Shown in pieces: positions 26,914 through 35,558 of a stretch of DNA of 64,000 bases. Below the pieces are notes generated by a model. It made no database searches. It was not told where the DNA came from and saw nothing but the letters and a program-made list of their open reading frames with translations. The translations under genes were made by a program, and so were the position numbers. Numbering within the stretch: the stretch's first letter is position 1; each line of letters opens with the position of its first letter. This DNA is from Gottfriedia luciferensis (GTDB taxonomy: Bacteria > Bacillota > Bacilli > Bacillales > Bacillaceae_G): contig NZ_MDKC01000036.1 of the NCBI RefSeq assembly GCF_001712755.1, positions 62,001 to 126,000 on the forward strand, in the 5' to 3' direction.

Positions 26914-27201
26914 TTATAGTGGGAATAACAGAAAATAACTCATTATTGTACAAACAGCCGTAGAAACTAAAATAAATTTTAACGCTTGACTCTTATTCTT
27001 GTATTTCCCTTCAAGCTTTAAAACAACAAAAGGCAATCCAATACTACAAGCAATACTATTTGCAATAAATAATGATGTCTGGTAGGCAAATCCTATTTGT
27101 TGAAAAAGAGGACAAAGTAATAAATTGATGATTATTACGAGGGAGAAAAATATAATTGCACTTTTATAATTAAACTTTATAAACCAACTAGATTCTTTCA
27201 A
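26914..27201 (-). CDS. Small membrane protein in the PTS operon, function unknown
   Basis: About 95 aa with three to four hydrophobic helices (SAIIFFSLVIIINLLLCPL, SLFIANSIACSIGLPFVVL, LKFILVSTAVCTIMSYFLL). I do not recognise the family. It lies between EIIC and the GH4 gene on the same strand, so it is co-transcribed. The longest frame begins with GTG at 27210, which is part of the AAAGGGTG ribosome binding site itself. TTG at 27201 has proper spacing of 8 nt and is preferred. It could assist the permease or be an unrelated passenger. Confidence 0.6.
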   Translation of the reverse strand: MKESSWFIKFNYKSAIIFFSLVIIINLLLCPLFQQIGFAYQTSLFIANSIACSIGLPFVVLKLEGKYKNKSQALKFILVSTAVCTIMSYFLLFPL

Positions 27202-27227
27202 TCTGATCACCCTTTAAATTTAATAAA

Positions 27228-27264
27228 GAAAGGTCGAACTGTTCTAGAAAACAGTCCAACCTTT
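27228..27264 (-). terminator. Hairpin/partial terminator between EIIC and the small membrane gene
   Basis: On the minus strand GGTTGGACTGTT pairs fully with AACAGTTCGACC (two wobbles), then UUUCUUUAUU. The weak U run suggests partial termination or a processing stem that keeps EIIB-EIIC mRNA higher. Confidence 0.55.
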
Positions 27265-27270
27265 TTACTT

Positions 27271-28563
27271 TTATAATGAAATACTAGTATTTTTTTCAGT
27301 TACAGTCTCTACATTTTCTTCTTGTGCAAGCTTATTATCATAAACTTTAAAAAATGGTAAATACACAAAGAATGAAATTGCGATGTTAATGAATACTAGT
27401 ACAATCGCTCTCCAGTCTCCTCCAGTAGATAAATATGCTCCAATAGGTGCAGGTAAAGTCCAAGGAACCATTATATAAGTAGGTTTTACAAACCCTGCAA
27501 CAGTAGCAAAATATGATAGTGTTGCTGTAATAAATGGTGTTAATACAAATGGAATAATTAAAATTGGATTTAACACGATTGGTGCACCAAAAATTACTGG
27601 TTCATTAATATTAAAGATACCTGGAATAATCGCTGATCTACCAACAGCCTTTGTATACTTCGATTTTGAGAAAAATAACATTGCTAGTACTAGTCCAATT
27701 GTTGCTCCTGAACCGCCAATCCAAATAAACCATTGGAAGAAAGTTTCTGGTGCTACGTGAGGAATAGCATGTCCAGCCGCAACCGCTTCAGCATTTTTTG
27801 CTAAATATACTTCCCAAAGTGGTCTTGCCACCGTACCAACAATCGAGTCTCCATGAATACCAAAAATCCAGAAGAACGTAATAAAGAATACTGGTACTAA
27901 TACTCCTCCAAGACTGTCCCCAGCGCTAACTAAAGGAGAGATTGCTTTATCAACTAAAGTATGTAAATCAATTTTAAGCACAACAGTTACTAAAGTTAAT
28001 ACGAATACAACAAAAGCAACAGGAATTAATGATTCAAACGAGCGAGCCACTGATGGTGGAACTGAATCTGGCATTTTAATCGTAATTTTCTTTTCCTTAA
28101 AGAACCTCAATGATTCAACAGCAAAGATTGACGTACACATTGCCACGAATAATCCGTGACCACCCATATTCCCCATCGGTAATACCATTCCAACTTTATC
28201 ATCTAATTGAGGTGTTAAAGTTAATAAGAATGCTGCAGCCGATAATTGGGCACCTGATAATGGATCTAACTTGTAGTTTTTCGCTAAGTTATATCCAATA
28301 CCATAAGCAATATATAGCGACATAATATACATTGTTAAACGATATGGAATTAGAATCTCAAAAATATGCTTTTTTGCCCAAATTGAGATTGCCCATTTTT
28401 CTGGTAATGGAGGAAAAGCAATAATTAAAAATAAAGAACCAATAATAATAAAAGGTAGTGCAGAAATAACTCCATCACGAATTGAACGCAAATGTTTTTG
28501 CTCAGAAATCTTTGCCATTGGGCCAGAAAGATTTTTTTCCATAAAATTAATAAAACCGTTCAT
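27271..28563 (-). CDS. PTS lactose/cellobiose-family EIIC permease
   Basis: The 430-aa, multi-pass EIIC has the family start LSGPMAKISEQKHLRSIRDG and the conserved loop IPGIFNINEPVIFGAPIVLNP, plus WIGGSGATIGL. It moves and phosphorylates a beta-linked disaccharide with EIIB 28601 and EIIA 25183. Sequence features are those of cellobiose/diacetylchitobiose permeases. With mupG, murQ and anmK around it, MurNAc-GlcNAc or a related wall disaccharide is a real alternative substrate. Confidence 0.9.
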   Translation of the reverse strand: MNGFINFMEKNLSGPMAKISEQKHLRSIRDGVISALPFIIIGSLFLIIAFPPLPEKWAISIWAKKHIFEILIPYRLTMYIMSLYIAYGIGYNLAKNYKLDPLSGAQLSAAAFLLTLTPQLDDKVGMVLPMGNMGGHGLFVAMCTSIFAVESLRFFKEKKITIKMPDSVPPSVARSFESLIPVAFVVFVLTLVTVVLKIDLHTLVDKAISPLVSAGDSLGGVLVPVFFITFFWIFGIHGDSIVGTVARPLWEVYLAKNAEAVAAGHAIPHVAPETFFQWFIWIGGSGATIGLVLAMLFFSKSKYTKAVGRSAIIPGIFNINEPVIFGAPIVLNPILIIPFVLTPFITATLSYFATVAGFVKPTYIMVPWTLPAPIGAYLSTGGDWRAIVLVFINIAISFFVYLPFFKVYDNKLAQEENVETVTEKNTSISL

Positions 28564-28600
28564 GATTCTCCCCCTTTTTCATTTTTAATGTCTACTAAAC

Positions 28601-28909
28601 TTATTTCTTAGTAATCTCTTGAACCATCGTTAATAATTTTGGTCCTCCCAGTGGTGTGTAAGCCATAGGCGGTATTACTTCACATGGAACGTTCGCTACA
28701 TCTGCCTCAGCTTTAAAGCTATCAAAACGATGACGTACTTGTGGAGCAACCATCGCTACGTCCCAACCGTTTTTAACCTCTTCACCGAATTCTTGGGTTC
28801 CTACTGCTAGGACTTCCATTTGGATACCATTTTTTTCTGCTTCTTTTCTTAACGCATTCACAACAATTGCACTAGACATTCCGCCTGCACATACAAAAAG
28901 TACTTTCAT
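28601..28909 (-). CDS. PTS lactose/cellobiose-family EIIB
   Basis: The 102-aa EIIB starts MKVLFVCAGGMSSAIVV, with the phosphorylated cysteine at residue 7, and ends MVQEITKK. The longest frame begins 18 codons upstream, but AGGAGG at 28915-28920 sits 5-6 nt before the ATG at 28909, which is the real start. It is the first gene of the transcript that carries a cre-like site at 28969. Confidence 0.9.
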   Translation of the reverse strand: MKVLFVCAGGMSSAIVVNALRKEAEKNGIQMEVLAVGTQEFGEEVKNGWDVAMVAPQVRHRFDSFKAEADVANVPCEVIPPMAYTPLGGPKLLTMVQEITKK

Positions 28910-28968
28910 TTTATTCCTCCTAGATCTAGATAAATTGTTTTTAAAAAAATACTGAATACACAAAATAC

Positions 28969-28982
28969 TGAAAACGTTTTCT
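28969..28982 (-). promoter_or_regulatory. cre-like site upstream of the EIIB gene
   Basis: The minus strand reads AGAAAACGTTTTCA, a near-palindrome matching the cre consensus except at the first base. It sits between the mupG terminator and the EIIB start, so the PTS genes probably have their own CcpA-controlled promoter. Confidence 0.7.
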
Positions 28983-29050
28983 ATAAAGTTATTATATTCC
29001 CACCAAAAATAAATTTCAATATTTTCCGAAAAAAAGTGAAATAAAATTTC

Positions 29051-29082
29051 AAAAAGATGTAAAAAATTTTTTCACATCTTCT
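29051..29082 (-). terminator. Terminator after mupG
   Basis: AAGATGTGAAAAAA pairs with TTTTTTACATCTT on the minus strand, followed by UUUUUG. It separates anmK-mupG from the PTS transcript. Confidence 0.75.
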
Positions 29083-29096
29083 TAAATATTAATCAT

Positions 29097-30191
29097 TTAG
29101 TTTTCCTTAAACTGAAACTTACTCCAAGGATGTAAGAAATCTAATAGGAAGATTTCTTCCTCTGCAATGCGTCCAACCACATTCGTTTTCCCTGAATTCT
29201 CCATATCCTGTAGTGCTATTTGCAATTCACCTTTATACTGTCCATATAATTCATTTTCTATTAAAATATCGCCTCTACGAATAGGTGGAGTATAAGTAAG
29301 TTTAAACTCTTCATCTCTATATTTAACGCGAGACTGAGTTGAACGAATTAAGTAATCTGATACGTCCCCGCGGTAAAAATGAAACTCATCTAAAACAATC
29401 TTTTTCTCTAAATCTGTAATTGAATCATGTAAGTCAATATTTAGTGTAAATAAGTCTTTACCGTTCTGATTTAGCTCCGCAAGTTGTTTGAACTCTTCTT
29501 CAGATGCATAAGCATTTGCGATAATAACATCATCAATTAAGTCTGAATAAAATAAATGTTTCGCTTGCGTTACGACTGATAAATTACGGTGCATCTCTAA
29601 AGTACAAAGACCTTCTGATACTGGCCACGGTCCGTATGTTGCAGCTTGTGAATTAATAAATGCTGCTGTACGAATACCATGCTTTTTAAACTCTTCGCTA
29701 CATTTTACGAAATGTGAATAGCTTAAACCTGCATAACGATGAGGATAAAAATTATGAGATCCGATTAAATTAGATTGATTAGGCTTATAGGCTAAAATAT
29801 TTTCTAGATATTTCGTAGCATTACTCATGTTAATTTCAATTTTTAATCCATATGGATTATAAGTCATAATAGACTCTTCATTCCCAGTAAATCCCATATC
29901 AAGTCTAATTCCATAAGCTCCTAAGTCAGCAAAAAATGATAAATCATTATATGAAATATTTAATGTACCAAATACTCGAGGGGCAATATCAACAATGACT
30001 TCCATTTCTAAACTATTTGCATAATCAACTATTTCTTTGAACTCTTTTATAATCTGTTCCTTGTCACCATTTACTGATAATAAACATGTAAAGATTCGTT
30101 TAAAACCATATTGATGAGCTAATTTAATATAAGCCTTATCTTTTTCAACAGTTGAGTGCTCTGGATAAATTGAAATCCCTAATTTTTTCAC
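29097..30191 (-). CDS. mupG: 6-phospho-N-acetylmuramidase MupG (DUF871 family)
   Basis: The 364-aa protein has an N-terminal TIM barrel (LGISIYPEHSTVEKDKAYI, DIAPRVFGTLNI, GIRLDMGFTG) and a C-terminal cyclophilin-like domain (about 260-364). The S. aureus family member, MupG, hydrolyses MurNAc-6-P-GlcNAc to MurNAc-6-P and GlcNAc. It lies 11 bp after anmK, and the pair ends with a terminator. Together with MurQ and the kinase at 24224 it accounts for the complete use of the imported disaccharide. Confidence 0.9.
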   Translation of the reverse strand: MKKLGISIYPEHSTVEKDKAYIKLAHQYGFKRIFTCLLSVNGDKEQIIKEFKEIVDYANSLEMEVIVDIAPRVFGTLNISYNDLSFFADLGAYGIRLDMGFTGNEESIMTYNPYGLKIEINMSNATKYLENILAYKPNQSNLIGSHNFYPHRYAGLSYSHFVKCSEEFKKHGIRTAAFINSQAATYGPWPVSEGLCTLEMHRNLSVVTQAKHLFYSDLIDDVIIANAYASEEEFKQLAELNQNGKDLFTLNIDLHDSITDLEKKIVLDEFHFYRGDVSDYLIRSTQSRVKYRDEEFKLTYTPPIRRGDILIENELYGQYKGELQIALQDMENSGKTNVVGRIAEEEIFLLDFLHPWSKFQFKEN

Positions 30192-30202
30192 GATGAATCC
30201 TC

Positions 30203-31360
30203 CTAGTATGGTATTGGTGTAATATTTCCTAAAACAACTAAACGATTTGCTTTTGTTGCTCCAGGTACATTACTTGGTAAACCGTTTAAAGTTTCATTTG
30301 CTAATATCGCAAAGGCAATTGCTTCTTTTGCATCCGAAGAAAAACCAATATCTTCTTGAACTATTACTTTGGAATCCACACCTAATAATTCTTGAAGCAT
30401 ACATAGTAGCGTTTTATTATGACTACCTCCGCCACCTACAATTACTTCATCAATTGGATGGTCTGGTAAAATATACTTTTTATAATTTTCAGCGATCGAT
30501 TTTGCAGTAAACATCGTCATTGTAGTCACTAAATCAATTGGTGAGAGATCACTAAACTCTTCCAATATTTCATCAACAAACTGTGTACCAAATAACTCTC
30601 TTCCAGTTGTTTTAGGTATAGGTGCTAAAATATAAGGAATACTCATGCATCTTTCTAGTAATCTCTCATTTACATTACCTTTAGCAGCCAAATCTCCATT
30701 TGCATCATATGGAACATTAAAATAGCGCTTACAAATTTCATCAATAATCATATTACCTGGACCTGTATCAAAGGCTACTAAATCATCGATTGTAGAATTC
30801 CTTGGAATGATCGTAACATTACCAATCCCACCAATATTTTGTAGTAAACGCGTTTTAGTTTTACTTTTATAAAGTAATAACTCAGAATGTGGAACTAACG
30901 GCGCTCCATATCCACCAGCTGCCATATCCATCACTCGAAAATTAGAAACTACTTTCGTTTTTGTTTCATATGCAATAACTGCTGGCTCACCTAACTGTAA
31001 TGTAGATTGAATGAATTCCCCATGAGCTTCAGGCTGGTGATAAATCGTTTGACCATGCGATCCAATAAATTCAAGTTGATCTAATGAAAATTCGTTTTTA
31101 TTACAAATTTCCTTTACTGCTTCTGCAAAAGCATAGCCAAGCTTAAAGTTTAAACTACATAAATGCTGAGCGTTTGAAGAAACAAGTGTAATCGCATCTT
31201 GAATTTCTTTTAATAAACCTTCCTCAAGAGGAACTGTCATAAAATCAATCATTCTTACCTCTGTCTCAGGTCCACATCCAGTGATTTCTACTAAAGCTGC
31301 ATCGATTCCATCTAAAGATGTACCCGACATTAACCCAACTGCATATCCCAAATCATTCAC
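30203..31360 (-). CDS. anmK: Anhydro-N-acetylmuramic acid kinase
   Basis: The 385-aa ASKHA-fold kinase begins YAVGLMSGTSLDGIDAALVE, the AnmK signature. It also has GSHGQTIYHQP, LLQNIGGIGNVT, FDTGPGNMIID and VIVGGGGSHN. AnmK opens the 1,6-anhydro ring of anhMurNAc and phosphorylates it to MurNAc-6-P, feeding MurQ. It is the first gene of the leftward cluster; its promoter lies in 31361-31787. Ribosome binding site GAAGGAG. AnmK is best studied in Gram-negatives, so its presence suggests use of lytic-transglycosylase products. Confidence 0.93.
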   Translation of the reverse strand: MNDLGYAVGLMSGTSLDGIDAALVEITGCGPETEVRMIDFMTVPLEEGLLKEIQDAITLVSSNAQHLCSLNFKLGYAFAEAVKEICNKNEFSLDQLEFIGSHGQTIYHQPEAHGEFIQSTLQLGEPAVIAYETKTKVVSNFRVMDMAAGGYGAPLVPHSELLLYKSKTKTRLLQNIGGIGNVTIIPRNSTIDDLVAFDTGPGNMIIDEICKRYFNVPYDANGDLAAKGNVNERLLERCMSIPYILAPIPKTTGRELFGTQFVDEILEEFSDLSPIDLVTTMTMFTAKSIAENYKKYILPDHPIDEVIVGGGGSHNKTLLCMLQELLGVDSKVIVQEDIGFSSDAKEAIAFAILANETLNGLPSNVPGATKANRLVVLGNITPIPY

Positions 31361-31787
31361 TCCTTCATATTTTTATTAATAATACCTTAAAACAGAATTT
31401 CAAATTTGTAAAAGAAAAGAGTGAAAGTTTATTTAGAATTTTTCAAAAAATAATTGTAGATGTTTTTTAGAAATTAGCAAATAGAAAAAGATTTTTACAG
31501 ACTGATTTAGTAGCTACACATCTACCAAGATTCATTTCATATCTAGCATAAAAATTTTCCGCATAATGCATTATTACTCATTTCACTCTCTCTCATAAAA
31601 ATAATACTTAAAGAAAAAACCAAATAAAACTAATTACTAAAAACCCATTCATCACTTTGACAAATAGGCATAATTATCTTCTAAAAATTAGTAACTAGTA
31701 AAAAAGTATTGATTGAACAACAGAATAATTATACAATTCTTTACATAATCAAACATAAATTCTACCTAACAATAAGGAGTATCTAAG
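31361..31787. other. Divergent promoter region between anmK and the M20 hydrolase gene
   Basis: This AT-rich region must hold promoters for both directions. A TTGACA at 31657-31662 is a possible -35 for the rightward gene, but no well-spaced -10 follows. I see no cre site, small gene or clear operator. Confidence 0.4.
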
Positions 31788-32981
31788 ATGAAGCATTTAG
31801 AAACACAAATAGATGAATTAGCAGATCAATATTCTACGAGACTAATAGAGATCCGTAGACATTTGCATATGTATCCCGAATTAAGTAATCAAGAATTTCA
31901 AACAACGAATTTTATCAATCAACAATTAGAAAAAGCTAATATCAAAAAAATTCAGTTGAATAGTCAAACAGGAACTGCAGCCGAGATCAGTGGCAATTCA
32001 GGGCCGATTGTTGCCCTGCGAGCTGATATTGACGCACTTCCAATTCAAGAAGAATCTGATTTGCCATTTCGTTCAGTTATTGATGGAATCGCTCATATGT
32101 GTGGACATGATGTTCATACAACTATTACACTCGGAGTTGGATTTATTTTACAGGAATTAAAACACCTGATTCCTGGTACAGTTCGATTGATTTTTCAACC
32201 TGCTGAGGAGTCTGAGGGTGGCGCTGAGCAAATGATCGCTGAAGGCTTACTTAACGATGTAAAAGCTATTATCGGACTTCATAATATGCCGGATCTTCCA
32301 GTTGGTACGATTGGAATTAAAGAAGGCTTCCTAATGGCAAGTGTAGATGATTTTGAAATTAAGATTAAAGGGAAAGGCGGTCACGCAGCACTTCCTGAAA
32401 AAGCAATTGATCCGATCGTAATAGGCAGTGCAGTCGTCAACCTTTTACAAACTCTAGTTAGCAGAACAATTTCTCCAAAAGACTCTGCTGTCATAACAGT
32501 TGGATCGTTTCAAGCTGGGAATACAAATAATGTAATCCCTGAATTTGCAGTTTTAAAAGGCACAGTGCGAACTTCAAATGAAACAATTCGAAAGCAAATT
32601 CAAGAAAACTTTCAAACACTAGTTCAAAATCTTGTACATTCACTTGGAGGAGAAGTAGAAATAGATTATCAAGTATTACTGCCACCAGTATTTAACCATT
32701 CAAAAGTTACTTCGGTAGTACGAGAAGCAGCAATCTCAACAGTCGGAGCAGAAAATATTGTGACTGCAGAATCGACAATGGGCGGAGAAGATTTTTCATT
32801 CTATCAACAAAAAGTGCCTGGTTCTTATATATGGTTAGGCTCTGGAAATAAAGAAAAAGATATAACGTATGGATGGCATCATCCAAAATTTATGGTTGAT
32901 GAAGATGCAATAAAAATTGGTGTAAAACTAATGGCCCGATCAGTATTAAATCTATTGAGGGATACAACTCTTGATAAGTAA
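31788..32981 (+). CDS. M20-family amidohydrolase (N-acyl-amino-acid/hippurate hydrolase-like)
   Basis: The 397-aa enzyme shows the M20D metal ligands: Cys and His in HMCGHDVHTT (about residue 101), Glu in FQPAEESEGGAEQM, His in GLHNMPDLPVG, and HHPKFMVDE near the end. The dimerisation lid domain is inserted at about 180-290 (VDDFEIKIKGKGGHAALPE). It removes acyl groups from N-acylated amino acids; the exact substrate is unknown. The gene is monocistronic, divergent from anmK, with AAGGAG as ribosome binding site. Confidence 0.88.
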   Translation: MKHLETQIDELADQYSTRLIEIRRHLHMYPELSNQEFQTTNFINQQLEKANIKKIQLNSQTGTAAEISGNSGPIVALRADIDALPIQEESDLPFRSVIDGIAHMCGHDVHTTITLGVGFILQELKHLIPGTVRLIFQPAEESEGGAEQMIAEGLLNDVKAIIGLHNMPDLPVGTIGIKEGFLMASVDDFEIKIKGKGGHAALPEKAIDPIVIGSAVVNLLQTLVSRTISPKDSAVITVGSFQAGNTNNVIPEFAVLKGTVRTSNETIRKQIQENFQTLVQNLVHSLGGEVEIDYQVLLPPVFNHSKVTSVVREAAISTVGAENIVTAESTMGGEDFSFYQQKVPGSYIWLGSGNKEKDITYGWHHPKFMVDEDAIKIGVKLMARSVLNLLRDTTLDK

Positions 32982-32986
32982 TAGAC

Positions 32987-33030
32987 AAAAAGTGAAATCA
33001 TTGATCGAGCAATGTTTTCACTTTTTTTTT
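32987..33030 (+). terminator. Terminator of the M20 gene
   Basis: AAAAGTGAAA(A)CATTG pairs with CAATGTTTTCACTTTT around GATCGAG and runs into a long T tract. Confidence 0.8.
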
Positions 33031-33082
33031 CATATATTGGCTTGAAAGTGTTTTATAAACACTATGAGGTAGGTCTAATAGA

Positions 33083-33268
33083 TTAGTTGTCATTCCTAAA
33101 TATAAGTATAGCGAGCATAAATCCGAAAATTGTAACTAAACCACCAAATACACCGAAAATATATCGATTATGAAAATAATCCTCAAATATTATAGTTATA
33201 GTTGCATAAAAGGCACACGCAAAAGCCATTCGAGAAATACTCATTTTTCATTTTAAATATTTTCTCAT
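33083..33268 (-). pseudogene. Small membrane protein gene with an in-frame TGA
   Basis: On the minus strand a strong GAGGGAG site (33275-33282) precedes ATG AGA AAA TAT TTA AAA TGA. After this TGA (33248-33250) the same frame continues: K, then MSISRMAFACAFYATITIIF, EDYFHNRYIFGVFGGLVTIF, GFMLAILIFRNDN and TAA at 33083. The intact product would be about 61 aa with two hydrophobic helices. Either a nonsense mutation broke it, or the protein restarts at ATG 33244 (53 aa, no good ribosome binding site), or UGA is read through. I do not recognise the family. Confidence 0.5.
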
Positions 33269-33492
33269 TAATTTTCTCCCTCTTTAAATTGCTATTTATT
33301 TATTCTATTTAATTGATAAATAAACCTTTCTTAATGAAAACTATAGCGCCTCTTAGACCAATAAAAATTTAAAAAACAAACATAAGATACTCCAATTTAC
33401 CTAATTCTTTTACTAACTCTTCCTGCTTTTAATTTAATATTTTAGGACATTCATTAATATAATTACCATGTAGAGTTTATAGGGGGGATTAT

Positions 33493-34257
33493 ATGCCGGA
33501 TTTTGTACAAACTGCCAATTTTGAGCATTCGTTCTGGTTACATGTGTTAAGAGATCATTCTCAATTTATATTGGATGCATTACCGTCTAAGCAAGAGGAA
33601 GAAATTAAGATTGCAAAATCATTTTACGTAATTTTTAATAATTTATTTACTAGGGTAAATAACAATGAAAATATGAACGAAATTACAATTCAAGCAGAAA
33701 AAAGTGCTTTAGCATTGCGCGATTTTAAACTTTCATTGCTAACGAAACATATAACTGACGCTAATTTTACGATTTACTTAACACCTACATTTTTAAACCA
33801 TATGGTTAATGAATTGGAAGAATATTTATTAGTACTATCTTACTTAAAACAAAATCAAACCCCACCTATCTTCAATGAACTTCATCATCATTTATTATGG
33901 GTGCTAGATGCGGCAGGTCATGCAGATGCCATTTATACGAATCTCGATGGTACAGAAAATATGCTAAGAAAGAAAAGTCATGAATACACAAAGCATTTTG
34001 AACACTTTTATCTAAAAGCAGTAGAACTCACCGGATATTTACGTACTAAACTAAGTACATTTCCTGCATTAAAAAGAATGAACCAAGACGTAAAATTAGA
34101 AATTCAGCTATTTCAAATATTTCTAAAAGAAATCGAAGAATTAGATATTTCTAGCCAAATGTTGAGTAACTTTTCCGCTTTAATGGCAGATCATATGTAC
34201 AGAGAAGAAATGTATTTCTTAAAAAAATTAGAAGAATCTTCATCCATTAATAATTAA
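33493..34257 (+). CDS. DUF2935 family protein
   Basis: The 254-aa, mostly helical protein consists of two related four-helix halves. Each begins with a His-rich motif (FEHSFWLHVLRDHSQFIL, about residue 9; LHHHLLWVLDAAGHADAIYT, about 138). It ends ADHMYREEMYFLKKL. This matches DUF2935, whose structure is a di-metal-binding helical bundle found in Bacilli and Clostridia, with no assigned function. The conserved His and Glu residues suggest metal binding. It is monocistronic, with a very strong AGGGGGG ribosome binding site. Confidence 0.85.
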   Translation: MPDFVQTANFEHSFWLHVLRDHSQFILDALPSKQEEEIKIAKSFYVIFNNLFTRVNNNENMNEITIQAEKSALALRDFKLSLLTKHITDANFTIYLTPTFLNHMVNELEEYLLVLSYLKQNQTPPIFNELHHHLLWVLDAAGHADAIYTNLDGTENMLRKKSHEYTKHFEHFYLKAVELTGYLRTKLSTFPALKRMNQDVKLEIQLFQIFLKEIEELDISSQMLSNFSALMADHMYREEMYFLKKLEESSSINN

Positions 34258-34265
34258 TTTTTTGA

Positions 34266-34322
34266 AAATTAAAGCACTCTATTAAACACGTAATATGATG
34301 TGTTTAATAGAGTGCTCTTTTA
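34266..34322. terminator. Bidirectional terminator between DUF2935 and the LuxR-type gene
   Basis: AGCACTCTATTAAACAC pairs perfectly with GTGTTTAATAGAGTGCT between convergent genes. Confidence 0.9.
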
Positions 34323-34333
34323 CTTTAATGAAA

Positions 34334-35020
34334 TTATTGTTTTATTGAAATCCAGTTATTTTTAATTACTTTAATGACTGCATTTAGGCGATCTGGTACG
34401 TCTAATTTCATCAAAATATTGGCGACGTGGTTTTTGACTGTTTTATTCGAAATAAATAATTCCTTACCAATTTGGATATTTGAAAAGCCCTTTACTAAAA
34501 GGTGAAGTATTTCGTATTCTCTATTTGTAAGTAGTTCTTTTATATATGAATCATTGGGCGGCATAAAATGGATTGAATTATCCTTAAGAAACTTGTACTC
34601 TTTTATCAATTCATTCGTAAAGCGATTGTCTACCATGAATTGTCCACCCTGCACTAGCTTAACAGTATTCACTAAATATGCCTCGTCAACATCTGTTAAA
34701 CAAATACCTTTTACTCCTACATTCAATAAACGATCTATTTCATAAAAGTCTAAAGAGTTTTTAATGGTAATAATTTTCGAAGAATCATCATGTAACATAA
34801 TACTTCTTGCATGCCTTACCATTTCTTCTCCCGAAACTTGAGTTATAAGAATTGAATTACTTACTTCCTGCAACGAAAAACTATCTTCTAAATTAATTTT
34901 AATAGCATTTATTCGATTAAATTCTAATATTGTACGAATACCCGCAACGAAAAGCGAATTTTCAACAAAAATAACAGTATTATTATTTCTTGGATGATTT
35001 GGAACTAATTTTGCTAACAT
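34334..35020 (-). CDS. Response-regulator-like protein with LuxR/DegU-type HTH
   Basis: The 228-aa protein has a clear C-terminal LuxR HTH (LTNREYEILHLLVKGFSNIQ, then KELFISNKTVKNHVANILMKL). The N-terminal domain looks like a receiver fold (NTVIFVENSLFVAGIRTIL), but the usual acidic pocket and phospho-Asp are not evident, so it may be a degenerate receiver. No sensor kinase is adjacent. The longest frame starts with TTG at 35035, before the GGAGGTG motif; the ATG at 35020 follows it at 6 nt and is preferred. Confidence 0.8.
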   Translation of the reverse strand: MLAKLVPNHPRNNNTVIFVENSLFVAGIRTILEFNRINAIKINLEDSFSLQEVSNSILITQVSGEEMVRHARSIMLHDDSSKIITIKNSLDFYEIDRLLNVGVKGICLTDVDEAYLVNTVKLVQGGQFMVDNRFTNELIKEYKFLKDNSIHFMPPNDSYIKELLTNREYEILHLLVKGFSNIQIGKELFISNKTVKNHVANILMKLDVPDRLNAVIKVIKNNWISIKQ

Positions 35021-35558
35021 TACTGCCACCTCCAATTTGCAAATTTTTTATAGCAACATTTGTATTGTACATATTTGAATTGATTAAATAAATTAAATAT
35101 TTTTGAAATTAAAGTTAAGTACTTCTTAAACATAAGATTATTTTTATTAAAATTTAAACTAAATCGTTAAAATAAAGGATTCAAAAACTTACGGTCTTAT
35201 ATTATGATATCTATGTACAGATATTTTTTTATTACTATAATTTTCCCAAGGAAATATTTTACTTTGCAACGTTTCAACTTCTTGCTTTTTTAGTAAAAAG
35301 AGATTTCGAACAAAATTTAAGAATTATTTTAATAATATAAATTTACCTATGTACAAGATTTTCCAGTAAAAAAGGTGTATCATTAAACTGTTTTCTTATC
35401 TTAAGAGTTCCTTCATACCATATCCACAATATAATTTTATTAGCTCCTCAAAATTAATGAAATTACTAAATTTTAATCAACGATGTCCACTATCTTTTAA
35501 GTTTTTATGTTCTTAAATTACTACATGTTTTAGAATTTTTTATTATTAGGAGATTACT
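35021..35558. other. Gene-free divergent region between the LuxR-type and LysR-type genes
   Basis: This very AT-rich sequence (about 540 bp) lies between two divergent regulators. I see no small ORF with a ribosome binding site, repeat or terminator. It presumably carries both promoters. Confidence 0.4.
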
